64,000 nucleotides of DNA from Eunapius fragilis (GCA_963681505.1 OY811990.1:3983165-4047164), one strand, 5' to 3'. Positions 19,857 to 32,112 are shown, counted from the stretch's first letter. The notes: a model not told the origin generated them from the letters alone. Program-made: numbers and translations.

Positions 19857-22325
19857 TGTGCTGTGCCAAAATGATCTTGATCCTGGTGAACCATTTTGTG
19901 ACGAGTGTGGAGCGGACCAAATACTAGGCCGAGTGACGTTGAAATCATGCAAGCACGATGACGCGTGTAGTAGCAGGTAAAGCACGAACACACATATTCA
20001 GGCCCCTTGCTTTTATTGTATTTTTAAAAATTTAAATGATTACTGCGCTACTTATACACGTAGCACGCTCCCAGGGCGATCAGCAATAGACACCCATATG
20101 CGTATATATACATGTATTACCCATTCATCCATGTTTACTGTTCCACAGGTCTGGCCTCTTCCCTCCACACACCATATGTCAGCTGTGCTCTAAGCCCTAC
20201 ACAGACCCTAGGATCCTTCCATGTCTACACTCTTTCTGTGGGGAGTGTCTGCATATGGAGATAGAGAGGTCTGGGGACAAGCAGAAGATTGAGTGTCCTA
20301 CCTGTCAGAGAAGTATCACCATACCAGAGGGATCTTGGCTTTGAGGTGGAGGTGGCTGGGTACATGTCCAAGATTGGCAGTGGTGGTGAAAAGTCATGTG
20401 ATGCTTGTATTGATGGGGGCAAGGGGCCTGCAGTGGTGTTCTGTTGTACGTGTGGTCAGTTCCTCTGTACCTTATGTCATGAGCACCACAAACACAATAA
20501 GATACTCCATCATCATCAGATGGTTGGACTAGACCAGGAGTCTGTCAGACTACTTCCATCCATCATGACATCAACTGAACAACATCATCATGAAACTAAA
20601 ATCTATTGTGAGACCTGCCAGTGTCTGGTCAACAGAGACAGTACCCTAGTTCTTCATAACCAACACAGGTTTGCTGATGTGTGTAATATTGCAAAGGTCC
20701 ACAGAGATGAAATGAGAAAAGCACTTGTGTGTGCACAAGAAATGACCTCAAAGCTGACCAGTGCCATTGGTGACAAAGACAAGATGGCAGAACAGGTTGA
20801 GACTTCCAGAGAGAATGCCACACTGCTCATAAACCAAGCCTTTGAACAGCTCCACCTAGCCATAGAACGAAGAAAGAAGACATTGTTGTCAGAGATGGAG
20901 GCCATTTCACTTTCCAAGACGACAGCTATGTCCCTCCAGAAGGAACAGTTAGTGAAGATACAAGATGAGATTGGTCGCTACACTGAGATGACCTCCCACA
21001 TCCTCCAGACCCACACTAACCATGAGGTGGTAGCTCTTGGAGATCTGCTACCCACTGAACTGAAGGCCACCCTGAAGAAGGTTGAGGGAGTCTCCCTCTC
21101 TACCAGTGACATACATGTGACCCTACAAACTGATTCTCTGATGAGGGAACTCTCCATATTTGGTCATGTAATGGCCTCACCTACATCTCCATCACAAAGC
21201 ACATGGTCTTCTAAGTCAGCAGCCAGGATGGACATGGTGTATAGTGTAAAAGTGGAGACCAAAATCTCAGAGGGAGAGAGGTACCCATTTGGTGGTCTGC
21301 AGGTGAAGGCTGAGCTGAGGCCCAAGTCACATGATGGAGCAGTTGTCCCAGGAAAGGTGGAGGACCATGGAGATGGTACCTACACCATCACCCTCACCCC
21401 TCAGACTACTGGTCCTCACCAGCTCCTCATCACAATGGATGGTGAACATGTACAGGGCAGTCCTCATGACCTTGATGTGAGGCCTAGCTACAGCACCTTA
21501 TGTAACCCCCAGCAAGTTATCTGTTGTAGGGGTGGTCCAGATGGTATAGCCATCCATGACAGTGGAGACACCTATGTAGCCTGTTGGAAAGATGACCGTA
21601 TTCGTGTGTTTGACCAAGGTGGTCATGAGAAGAGAACCATAGGTAGTGGTGGGAGTGGTGATGGTCAGTTCAGTGGACCACGTTGTATATCCATCAAGGG
21701 AGATGTGATGTATGTTGCTGATCAGGGCAATGATCGCATTCAGAAGCTGACAACAGGGGGACAGTTCCTACAAAAGTTTGGCCAACATGGATCAGGTCAG
21801 GGACAGTTTAATGGACCAATATCAGTTATTGTTGACCAAAGAGATAGGATGATTGTTGCTGACAGTGACAACCATAGGGTAGTGATATTGGATCAAAATA
21901 GCAGCTGGCTATTGACCATAAATGGTAATGTCTCTGGTGCTCAGGGTTTTAAGGATCCATGGGGTCTTGCCTTGGACCCTCAAGGGAACATCCATGTTGC
22001 AGCCTATGGTTCTAACACCATCAAAGTCTTCACACCAGAGGGGACGTATGTCAGATCATATGGAGATGTAAAGGGTCCAACTGGAATAGCAATTGATGAA
22101 GAAGGTTACAGCCTTGTCTGTGAGTGCAGAGGCAATTGTCTCTCCATCTTTGATCCTGAGGGAAACAAGATCCACACAGTTGGCAATCTCAATACACCCC
22201 GTGGTATTGCTCTGGATCCTATAAGTGGTAGTCTGTATGTAGCCATCCGTGGTACTAACACTGTATTGAAGTATTCTGTGTAGTGATGATGTAATGATGA
22301 TGTAGTGTTAATACATAACATGAAT

Positions 22326-22339
22326 GTTGCTATGGCAAC
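22326..22339. promoter_or_regulatory. RFX X-box-like palindrome, first (unit C)
   Basis: GTTGCTATGGCAAC, 43 bases after the TRIM C stop. Confidence 0.5.
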
Positions 22340-22473
22340 AGAGGAGGGTTTTATCATGATGTTCAGTCCACATGACCTAGGCCTAGCTATGTAACCCCCT
22401 AGCAAGTTACGATGTAATGATGATGTAGTTTACATAAGGCATGAGGTGTGGGGATGCAAGGTTTGGATCATGT

Positions 22474-22487
22474 GTTGCTATGGCAAC
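22474..22487. promoter_or_regulatory. RFX X-box-like palindrome, second (unit C)
   Basis: Second identical GTTGCTATGGCAAC. Units C to G have this extra site; A and B do not. Confidence 0.5.
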
Positions 22488-22589
22488 AGAAGATGATTTG
22501 GTCAGATGTAACCTTATGAGTAAATCAGTCTGTAAGGAAGCAAAACGTATTGAGGTCCCAGACTGCCCCCAAGGAAGCCAGCTGATCGA

Positions 22590-23221
22590 TATCATATAAC
22601 AGCAGGCAGTCCACAGCAGAGGGGTGTGGCCTGGCTAACCAAATGTCCCCTGCTGTGTCACTGCCTGCACACAACCCCCACACAACCCTAAGTACCAGTG
22701 GTATAAAATATTGAGTTCCTAGTCTGTTGCTGTGATAACATGATTTGTGGTCTCTACAGAAGGTGGCCCCGCCCAACATCAGGGTCCAGACAGTCCACCA
22801 CAAAGAGGGGTGTGGCCTGGCTAAGGACATGTTCCTCTCCATGTTAGCACCATAGACCATTGCTAAGATTGTCCAGTCCCCAGTCCACCAAGAAACACCC
22901 AAGCCAAAGCAGTGCCTGTCCCTACCCAAGAGGTCCTATAGCAGCTGTCCTCCTCCCCCTCCCCGCAGTCCCCTGGAGTTCCCCGTGGTGCCACACCTCC
23001 TCCCTCTTCTTCCTCCCCCCTTATTCAAGATGGAACCCCCCCCCCCCCAACCCCCCCCATCCTTCAGTGTTACACCTACTGACTCTTCTAAGGGACCAGT
23101 GGTAAGGACATGAGAAGTTTGGCTTCAAGGCTGAGAGCTACTGCCTGGACTTCTATAAGAAGTACTTCCCACACAACCACCACCTGTCTAAGCATGACTA
23201 TCACATGAGGTTAAGGAATTA
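22590..23221 (+). other. Conserved unrecognised plus-strand block (unit C)
   Basis: Contains 'ggtgtggcctggctaa' twice, an exon-like stretch after TCTCTACAG (VAPPNIRVQTVHHKEGCGLA) and a donor-like GTGGTAAGGA. The C-terminal KFGFKAESYCLDFY segment ends at 23221 but is shifted relative to the upstream part. Function unknown. Confidence 0.4.
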
Positions 23222-23299
23222 ACCATATGCTCACATCAGTAAATCATCTCAGTAAACCAATGGTGCTGTAGTTTGTTACTTGCAGATACGTAAGCCTTG

Positions 23300-23813
23300 T
23301 TTGGGTGTGCTGTCCAGGCAGGATTTGTCTGTGGCAAACCTGATGATTTAGTTAATAGGGAGAGGGAAAGAGAAAGGGAGGTGAAGGTTAACGTACTGAT
23401 GACAGAGATGATGGAGTTGTTGCTCCAGCACTGTGACACTGGGCACACCTCACATCTGAAGGACACCTGGAGGAAATTGGGTATGGATGTACTGGGCACC
23501 ACCAGTTGTATGGTGTCAACAGCTGGTATGGGGAGCTCTTGCATGTTTCTGATCACTGCTCATGGGTTGATGAGCTGTGTGTACCAATGGATGCTTCCAT
23601 CAGGGCTTTGTTCAACCAGTGGAGAGCAGTCTATGGTGATGTTCACTCCTTCATACACCCTTATGCAGGCTAGTAAACTAGGGAGGAGGGGGGAGGGGAG
23701 AAGCATCCCGGCACACATTGTGTGGGACGGCCATGAGGGGAGTGGGGGGGGGTTGGCACATGTTGGTCGGCAGTCTGGGCCACACTCAGAGTAGAACTTC
23801 CCTTCTGGGCACA
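23300..23813 (-). pseudogene. Decayed minus-strand mosaic gene (unit C)
   Basis: A truncated TIL-a (23813 to about 23690) is fused by deletion to the Ig-like exon (about 23665-23395; NITIDCSPLVEQSP, IHWYTQ, SFRCEV). The donor is weakened to GTACGT. Only the last part of the Kunitz exon remains near 23305-23345. Confidence 0.5.
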
Positions 23814-23974
23814 CTGGGGGAGAGACCAGACCTCAACATGATGGCAGCACACACATGTACATATGAATACCAATTTTAGTCAAATATGAACTGCATTATT
23901 AGAATTTCAACAGTTCAAGGAACAAAATCAAGTAGCTTGCAATTTACTAAAAGTATGCATAACAATGTTTTATG

Positions 23975-24080
23975 AATAAGTGTGCATGAGGGGAGGTGTG
24001 CATGAGGGTAGGTGTGCACGAGGGGAGGTGTGCATGAGGGTAGGTGTGCATGAGGGGAGGTGTGCATGAGGGGAGGTGTG
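23975..24080. repeat. 16-bp minisatellite, 'aggtgtgcatgagggg' type
   Basis: Six or seven degenerate copies. The same unit recurs at 42725-42920, 51130-51365 and 59565-59690 in the equivalent intron of the mosaic gene. Confidence 0.85.
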
Positions 24081-24081
24081 C

Positions 24082-25795
24082 GAGTGGTACAGCCATCACC
24101 ATGGGGGAGGGAGGGGTCCATAGGGTGAGTGGTACAGCCATCACCATGGGGGAGGGAGGGGTCCATAGGGTGAGTGGTACAGCCATCACCATGGGGGAGG
24201 GAGGGGTCCATAGGGTGAGTGGTACAGCCATCACCATGGGGGAGGGAGGGGTCCATAGGGTGAGTGGTACAGCCATCACCATGGGGGAGGGAGGGGTCCA
24301 TAGGGTGAGTGGTACAGCCATCACCATGTGGGAGGGAGGGGTCCATAGGGTGAGTGGTACAGCCATCACCATGGGGGGGAGGGAGGGGTCCATAAGGTGA
24401 GTGGTACAGTCATCACCATGGGGGAGGGAGGTGTCCATAGGGTGAGTGGTACAGCCATCACCATGGGGGAGGGAGGGGTCCATAGGGTGAGTGGTACAGC
24501 CATCACCATGAGGGAGGGAGGGGTCCATAGGGTGAGTGGTACAGCCATCACCATGGGGGAGGGAGGGGTCCATAGGGTGAGTGGTACAGCCATCACCATG
24601 GGGGGGGAGGGGTCCATAGGGTGAGTGGTACAACCATCACCATGGGGGAGGGAGGGGTCCATAGGGTGAGCGGTACAGCCATCACCATGAGGGAGGGAGG
24701 AGTCCATAAGGTGAGTGGTACAGTCATCACCATGGGGGGAGGGAGGAGTCCATAAGGTGAGTGGTACAGTCATCACCATGGGGGGAGGGAGGGGTCCATA
24801 GGGTGAGTGGTACAGCCATCACCATTGGGGGAGAGAGGGGTCCATAGGGTGAGTGGTACAGCCATCACCATGGGGGAGGGAGGGGTCTGTAGGTGAGTGG
24901 TATAGCCATCACCATGGGGGAGGGAGGGGTCCATAGGGTGAGTGGTACAGCCATCACCATGGGGGAGGGAGGGGTCCATAGGGTGAGTGGTACAGCCATC
25001 ACCATGGGGGAGGGAGGGGTCCATAGGGTGAGTGGTATAGCCATCACCATGGGGGAGGGAGGGGTCCATAGGGTGAGTGGTACAGCCATCACCATGGGGG
25101 AGGGAGGGGTCCATAGGGTGAGTGGTACAGCCATCACCATGGGGGAGGGAGGGGTCCATAGGGTGAGTGGTACAGCCATCACCATGGGGGAGGGAGGGGT
25201 CCATAGGGTGAGTGGTACAGCCATCACCATGGGGGAGGGAGGGATCTGTAGGTGAGTGGTATAGCCATCACCATGGGGGAGGGAGGGGTCCATAGGGTGA
25301 GTGGTACAGCCATCACCATGGGGGAGGGAGGGGTCCATAGGGTGAGTGGTACAGCCATCACCATGGGGGAGGGAGGGGTCCATAGGGTGAGTGGTACAGC
25401 CATCACCATGGGGGAGGGAGGGGTCCATAGGGTGAGTGGTACAGCCATCACCATGGGGGAGGGAGGGATCTGTAGGTGAGTGGTATAGCCATCACCATGG
25501 GGGAGGGAGGGGTCCATAGGGTGAGTGGTACAGCCATCACCATGGGGGAGGGAGGGGTCCATAGGGTGAGTGGTACAGCCATCACCATGGGGGAGGGAGG
25601 GGTCCATAGGGTGAGTGGTACAGCCATCACCATGAGGGAGGGAGGGGTCCATAGGGCGAGTGGTACAGTCATCACCATGGGGGAGGGAGGGGTCCATAGG
25701 GTGAGTGGTACAGCCATCACCATGAGGGAGGGAGGGGTACATAGGGTGAGTGGTACAGCCATCACCATGGGGGGGAGGAGGGGTCCGTAGGGTAC
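24082..25795. repeat. 45-bp minisatellite, about 38 copies
   Basis: The unit begins GTGGTACAGCCATCACCATG and continues with a G-rich half ending GTCCATAGGGTGA. The period is exactly 45 in most copies, so three frames on each strand stay open for long stretches, giving repetitive 15-residue pseudo-proteins. Variant copies ending 'tctgtaggtgagtggtatag' near 24885, 25240 and 25465 show higher-order duplication of blocks. Copy number is approximate. Confidence 0.9.
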
Positions 25796-25799
25796 CATG

Positions 25800-25950
25800 G
25801 CTTCTCTCTACGCTAACGCTCAGGTAAGAAACACAGACATCATTATCAATGGTTGCAGTAAATGAGGAAGTGATGGTCCTGCTGACCTGGATGGTCTGAT
25901 TGGTCCACAAAGTGCCAGTCACCCTCACTGCTCTCCACACCACTACCCAT
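25800..25950 (-). pseudogene. Possible second Ig-like exon, only in unit C
   Basis: The minus-strand frame reads GTLWTNQTIQVSRTITSSF, then TIDNDVCVSYLSVSV before running into the minisatellite. The strand pattern ending in C-x-SYLSVSV resembles the second half of an Ig-like domain. It sits between two expanded arrays and is not seen in other units. Confidence 0.3.
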
Positions 25951-25954
25951 GGGG

Positions 25955-27095
25955 ACATGAGGGGGCTAGCCAATGATACATGAGGGGGCTAGCCAATGAT
26001 ACATGAGGGGGCTAGCCAATGATACATGAGGGGGCTAGCCAATGATAAATGAGGGGGCTAGCCAATGATACATGAGGGGGGCTAGCCAATGATACATGAG
26101 GGGGTTCGCCAATGAAACATGAGGGGCTTCGCCAATGAAACATGAGGGGGCTTCGCCAATGATACATGAGGGGGCTAGCCAATGATACATGAGGGGGCTA
26201 GCCAATGATGCATGAGGGGACTAGCCAATGATACATGAGGGGGCTAACCAATGATACATGAGGGGTGCTAGCCAATGATACATGAGGGGACTAGCCAATG
26301 ATACATGCCAATGATACATGAGGGGGCTAACCAATGATACATGAGGGGTCTAGCCAATGATACATAAGGGGGCTTCGCCAATGATACATGAGGGGGCTAG
26401 CCAATGATACATGAGGGGGCTAGCCAATGATGCATGAGGGGACTAGCCAATGATACATGAGGGGGCTAACCAATGATACATGAGGGGTGCTAGCCAATGA
26501 TACATGAGGGGACTAGCCAATGATACATGCCAATGATACATGAGGGGGCTAACCAATGATACATGAGGGGTCTAGCCAATGATACATAAGGGGGCTAGCC
26601 AATGATACATGAGGGGGCTAACCAATGATACATGAGGGGGCTAGCCAATGATACATGAGGGGGCTAGCCAATGATACATGAGGGGACTAGCCAATGATAC
26701 ATGCCAATGATACATGAGGGGGCTAGCCAATGATACATGAGGGGGCTAGCCAATGATACATGAGGGGGCTAGCCAATGATACATGAGGGGGGTAGCTAAT
26801 GATACATGAGGGGGCTAGCCAATGATACAGGAGGGGGCTAGCCAATGATATATGAGGGGACTAGCCAATGATACATGAGGGGGCTAGTCAATGATACATG
26901 AGGGGGCTAGCCAATGATACATGAGGGGGCTAGCCAATGATACATGAGGGGACTAGCCAATGATACATGAGGGGGCTAGTCAATGATACATGAGGGGGCT
27001 AGTCAATGATATATGAGGGGGCTAGCTAATGATACATGAGGGGACTAGCCAATGATCCATGAGGGGGCTAGCCAATGATACATGAGGGGGCTAGC
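25955..27095. repeat. 23-bp minisatellite, about 50 copies
   Basis: Unit 'catgagggggctagccaatg' plus 'ata'. Variants (ttcgcc, ctaacc, agtcaa) and truncated units ('atacatgccaatgatacatg') mark internal block duplications, e.g. around 26150-26350 and 26390-26590. No interspersed unique spacers. Seeds of one to three units occur at 324-350, 3838-3905 and 10085-10145. Confidence 0.9.
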
Positions 27096-27129
27096 TGAGG
27101 CATAAGGATATGCAGTCACTGGTACTGTT

Positions 27130-27400
27130 TCCCACAGTTACATAACATGGAGTGTGACTGGTCAGGATACCATACAGATGTATGACCATCACCACATGCA
27201 CCTTCACTCACTCCTCAAAGCCAAGTCACAACTGTACCAACCACAAAATGGCTGCTGCTTATAGAAGAATGACACACCACCTGGTCTGCCATCTTTAACC
27301 ATGGCAACACCTCCAACATCACCTCAACCAATGGTAGAGATATTTCCAATCTGCTATCATAGGCACAACTCTGTTTGCTTTTATGAAAGCAGAAAGAGAC
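27130..27400 (-). pseudogene. Unrecognised 5' block of the mosaic gene (unit C)
   Basis: Equivalent of 5118-5500, with a 70-codon minus-strand frame (27427-27215) containing VVCHSSISSSHFVVG. No domain recognised. Confidence 0.3.
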
Positions 27401-27694
27401 ATTGAAACCATGAAACCGTGAAGACAAAGGACATCGAGGAGACCCTCACACACACAAACACACACACACACACACACACATATGCATATATGACAAAACC
27501 AACCACCACTAGCCTCATACCCAGACCCATACTAGCAGCTGCGGATGGATTACATCACTGCTATGCAAAAAATGGGTCTGGTACATAGATGTGATGTGGG
27601 CATGGAGACACTTGTAAGTAATCCTTTAAACAAAGGGGTCATCTTTAAGATGAAAGACATCATCTAGTGGAGTAGATCTATACTTGGGCAAGGG

Positions 27695-27745
27695 GTGTTC
27701 TGTTGTACATGTGGTCAGTTCCTCTGTACCTTCTCTAGAGCAGTA
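27695..27745 (+). pseudogene. B-box relic upstream of TRIM D
   Basis: 'ctgttgtacatgtggtcagt' continues into 'tcctctgtaccttct', matching the B-box 1 coding segment. Confidence 0.75.
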
Positions 27746-28025
27746 ATAGTCAAGGTGAGACCAAGGCATGGAGTCACACACAGTACATTTGTAAGACTTG
27801 TGTGCCTACTTGGTACTTATTTTCTAGACCTGCATACTCAGGTACTAATTTTACCTACAATCATATGAGATTAACTTGATACAGAATCCTTGGGTTGAAT
27901 GGCTTATAATCATTTGTAACGTGCACAATCATATTATTACATACCTTCTCCACAGCCTCATTCTTGATCTACACTGACACATCTGCACACACCTTCATAC
28001 GTTATCAGTATACTAACATGTAGCT

Positions 28026-28188
28026 ATGAGTGTTGATACATTACATCATTCGCTGCAATAGCACGCAAAGGCAGGCACAGAAGTGATAAATGACAGGGCT
28101 TGAATATTCCTGTTTAAAACCGGTTTTCTATTGTTCCAGTATATAAAAACACGTCTAATATGAAATTTACCCGCAAAGTTCTTTAGTG
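28026..28188 (+). promoter_or_regulatory. Core promoter of TRIM copy D
   Basis: Conserved block with TATATAAAA at 28140-28148, 49 bases before the ATG at 28189. Confidence 0.6.
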
Positions 28189-30684
28189 ATGTCAACCCAA
28201 GTACAACACAACAGCATGTTACCTTTGCAGCGACCGACGTGTGTGCTGTGCCAAAATGATCTTGATCCTTGGGAACCATTTTGTGACGAGTGTGGAGCGG
28301 ACCAAAAATCGGGCCGAGTGACGTTGAAATCATCCAAGCACGATGACGCGTGTAGTAGCAGGTAAAGCACGAACACACATATTCAGGCCCCTTGTTTTTA
28401 TTGTATTTTTAAAAATTACTGCGCTACTTATTTAAAACACGTAGCACGCTCCCAGGGCGATCAGCAATAGACACCCATATGCATACATGTATTCATCCAT
28501 GTCAGTTTATTGTTCCACAGGTCTGACCTCTTCCCTCCACACACCATATGTCAGCTGTGCTCTAAGCCCTACACAGACCCTAGGATCCTTCCATGTCTAC
28601 ACTCTTTCTGTGGGCAGTGTCTGCATATGGAGATAGAGAGGTCTGGGGACAAGCAGAAGATGGAGTGTCCTACCTGTCAGAGAAGTATCACCATACCAGA
28701 GGGTGGAGTCAATGCTATACCTCAGAACCTCCTTCTTGGCTTTGAGTTGGAGGTGGCTGGGTACGTGTCCAAGATTGGCAGTGGTGGTGAAAAGTCATGT
28801 GATGCTTGTCTTCATGGGGGCAAGGGGCCTGCAGTGGTGTTCTGTTGTACATGTGGTCAGTTCCTCTGTACCTTATGTCATGAGCACCACAAACACAATA
28901 AGATATTCCATCATCACCAGATGGTAGGACTAGACCAGGAGTCTGTCAGACTACTTCCATCCATCATGATATCAACTGAACAACATCATCATGAAACTAA
29001 AATCTATTGTGAGACCTGCCAGTGTCTGGTCAACAGAGACAGTGCCCCAGTTCTTCATAACCAACACAGGTTTGCTGATGTGTGTAATATTGCAAAGGTC
29101 CGCAGAGATGAAATGAGAGAAGCACTTGTGTGTGCACAAGAAATGACCTCAAAGCTGACCAGTGCCATTGGTTACAAAGACAAGATGGCAGAACAGGTTG
29201 AGACTTCCAGAGAGAATGCCACACTGCTCATAAACCAAGCCTTTGAACAGCTCCACCAAGCCATAGAGGAAAGGAAGAAGACACTGTTGTCAGAGATGGA
29301 GGCCATTTCACTTTCCAAGACGACCGCTATGTCCCTCCTGAAGGAACAGTTAGTGAAGATACAAGATGAGATTGGTCGCTACACTGAGATGACCTCCCAC
29401 ATCCTCCTGACCCACACTAACCATGAGGTGGTAGCTCTTGGAGATCTGCTACCCACTGAACTGAAGGCCACTCTGAAGAAGGTTGAGGGAGTCCCCCTCT
29501 CTACCAGTGACATACATGTGACCCTACAAACTGATTCTCTGATGAGGGAACTCTCCATATTTGGTCATGTAATGGCGTCACCTCCATCTCCATCACAAAG
29601 CACATGGTCTTCTAAGTCAGCAGCCAGGATGGACGTGGTGTATAGTGTAAAAGTGGACACCAAAATCTCAGAGGGAGAGAGGTACCCATTTGGTGGTCTG
29701 CAGGTGAAGGCTGAGCTGAGGCCCAAGTCACATGATGGAGCAGTTGTCCCAGGAAAGGTGGAGGACCATGGAGATGGTACCTACACCATCACCCTCACCC
29801 CTCAGACTACTGGTCCTCACCAGCTCCTCATCACAATGGATGGTGAACATGTACAGGGCAGTCCTCATGACCTTGATGTGAGGCCTAGCTACAGCACCTT
29901 ATGTAACCCCCAGCAAGTTATCAGTTGTAGGGGTGGTCCAGATGGTATAGCCATCCATGACAGTGGAGACACCTATGTAGCCTGTTGGAAAGATGACCGT
30001 ATTCGTGTGTTTGACCAAGGTGGTCATGAGAAGAGAACCATAGGTAGTCGTGGGAGTGGTGATGGTCAGTTCAGTGGACCACGTTGTATATCCATCAAGG
30101 GAGATGTGATGTATGTTGCTGATCAGGGCAATGATCGCATTCAGAAGCTGACAACAGGGGGACAGTTCCTACAAAAGTTTGGCCAACATGGATCAGGTCA
30201 GGGACAGTTTAATGGACCAATATCAGTTATTGTTGACCAAAGAGATAGGATGATTGTTGCTGACAGTGACAACCATAGGGTAGTAATATTGGATCAAAAT
30301 GATAGCTGGTTATTGACCATAAATGGTAATGTCTCTGGTGCTCAAGGTTTTAAGAATCCACAGGGTCTTGCCTTGGACCCTCAAGGGAACATCCATGTTG
30401 CAGCCTATGGTTCTAACACCATCAAAGTCTTCACACCAGAGGGGACTTATGTCAGATCATATGGAGATGTAAAGGGTCCATCTGGAATAGCAATTGATGA
30501 AGGAGGTTACAGCCTTGTCTGTGAGCACAGAGGCAATTGTCTCTCCATCTTTGATCCTGAGGGAAACAAGATCCACACAGTTGGCAATCTCAATGAACCC
30601 TGTGGTGTTGCTCTGAATCCTACAAGTGGTAGTCTGTATGTAGCCAACTTTGGTGCTGACACGGTATTGAAGTATTCTGTGTAG
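28189..30684 (+). CDS. TRIM-NHL E3 ligase-like protein, copy D (intact)
   Basis: Exons 28189-28361 and 28521-30684, phase-2 intron of 159 bases; 778 aa. Zinc ribbon C18/C21/C32/C35 is intact, with G28 replaced by W. RING ligands are C68, C71, C83, H85, C88, C91, C107, C110. B-box 1 is 151-189, B-box 2 lacks cysteines at 229 and 232 (NRDS), coiled coil about 250-345, filamin domain about 428-511, NHL about 524-778. Closest to copy C in the NHL domain (both SGPRC and ADQGND in blade 2) but differs in the last blade (NEPCGVAL, NFGADT). Role by family: RING ubiquitin ligase with NHL-based target recognition; the target is unknown. Confidence 0.85.
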
Positions 30685-30726
30685 TGGTGATGTAATGATA
30701 ATGTATTGTTAATACATAACATGAAT

Positions 30727-30740
30727 GTTGCTATGGCAAC
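30727..30740. promoter_or_regulatory. RFX X-box-like palindrome, first (unit D)
   Basis: GTTGCTATGGCAAC, 43 bases after the TRIM D stop. Confidence 0.5.
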
Positions 30741-30835
30741 AGAGGAGGGTTTTATCATGATGGTCAGTTCACATTACCTAGGCCTAGCTATGTAACCCCC
30801 CAGCAAGTTAGGATGTAATGATGATGTACTTTACA

Positions 30836-31136
30836 CAAGATATAAAAATTTAATTAAAATAAAATTGGTGATGTAGGATTTGTAGACAGCAATTGAGTAA
30901 AAAGGAAGGAAACAAGGAATTACGGATATTAGGCATTCATTTAATTATAAATATTACATACCTACATTTAGCACAGAATTTCAAGGAGGTAGATTTGCTA
31001 AATAATGTAGGTCTGTAATACTTATAATTAAATGAATGCCTAATATCCGTAATTCCTTGTTTCCTTACTTTTTACTCAATTGCTGTCTACAAATCCTACA
31101 TCACCAATTTTATTTTAATTAAATTTATATATCTTG
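30836..31136. mobile_element. Foldback (hairpin) element of about 300 bp
   Basis: The left arm from 'caagatataaaaatttaatt' is the near-perfect inverse of the right arm ending 'aaatttatatatcttg' at 31136. Arms of about 115 bases differ at only a few positions, and weaker complementarity continues inwards to a small loop near 30985. No coding. Related right-arm sequence is at about 43980-44105. Confidence 0.85.
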
Positions 31137-32070
31137 TTTCACTCATTTTTATGCATGAGAATACACGAAGGAGGAAGTATATATGCATATTGAGGCATGT
31201 ATTGGGCAACCTTATACTCTATCGTAGCACAAGAGACCGTTTGATCTGCTCACATGCATTGGGCCTTCATGCTATCCTTCTTACTCTCAGGATTGGCTTT
31301 GTAGTGCTTCCTGTCGCAAGTCTTCTTTTTTTCATGCGCTTCTTAAAAACTGTCACGCTCCTCAATATCTTGCGACTCGCCAACACAACAGTCATCATTT
31401 AACTTTGCGATCTTCTTTGAGCGATTCATTTTTCTTCGCGAGCGACGTGACGGCATTTTGAAGAAAACAAACCAGACATGTCAAGCTTTTGGTGCACCGT
31501 ACAACCGTGACATATCGCACTATATGAAATATAGAACGTGTTCAACCCAGCTGGTTCAACCACACGTTCCCGCCCACTATTATGTATTCCAAAGGCTGAT
31601 AAAATCTGTTGTGGGCTATCTAACAAAACTAAGTTTGCTAGAGATTGAAATTTGTGTCAAGCATAACTCTCGTTACTAACATAATAAAACAAATCCAACT
31701 CGACAATAAGTTTCTAACTTGTTGGTTCTAGTGCTTCCGCATAACGGCTAACATTATACTTCAATCGTGACAAAGATGCAATGCAATAAACCTCTTATCC
31801 GAGCAAATCTTATCTTATCAGATCCGAAGAAGGAGAAACTTTTTTTCAGGTTCGAGTGTGGGAACGAGAAAGCGTTATCTCTGTTGTCTGAGCTTTCTAA
31901 GCGTCGGCAGTTTTATTACATTGTAGGTAATTGTTGGCTGTATCCAAATACGCTCGCTAAAGTCCAACTGATTCTACGATGCAACGGCAATAGTGGAATC
32001 TGGTGTTTTGCTAATCGTATTCATCACACTTCAAATCCTACATAGGACCTACTAACGTAGGTCCTGATAA
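31137..32070. other. AT-rich insertion, no gene recognised
   Basis: Present only in unit D, between 'tttacacaag' and 'aaggcatgaggtg', which are nearly adjacent in unit C. Small open frames (e.g. 31767-32045) show no family resemblance. It ends in an 'aggacctac...gtaggtcct' palindrome at 32044-32067. Together with the foldback it may be one non-autonomous element of about 1.2 kb. Confidence 0.45.
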
Positions 32071-32112
32071 GGCATGAGGTGTGGGGATATGGATGCAAGG
32101 TTGGGATCATGT

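Larger units (their letters stand above)
16898..22283 (+). pseudogene. TRIM-NHL copy C, disrupted by hAT insertion and deletion
   Basis: Exon 1 starts at 16898, is split after 16958 by a hAT element and resumes at 19865 to the donor after 19976; without the insert and one TSD it is exactly 173 bases like its paralogues. Exon 2 begins at 20149, keeps the RING, then loses 29 bases at 20331/20332 relative to copy B, shifting the frame. From there to 22283 the frame is open (B-boxes, coiled coil, filamin, NHL). The RING has E for Q (FCGECL) but all ligands. Two independent lesions make it a pseudogene. The long downstream frame suggests recent loss or recoding from an internal start. Confidence 0.85.

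Noticed and set aside
24082-25795. Regular 45-bp repeats resembling a CRISPR array
   Set aside because: Repeats are contiguous with no unique spacers, the genome is eukaryotic and no cas genes are present; it is a minisatellite.
23915-25973. Long minus-strand frames giving Pro/His-rich proteins (DPSLPHGDGCTTHPM type)
   Set aside because: They arise only because the repeat period is a multiple of three; several frames are open on both strands and none has a supported start.
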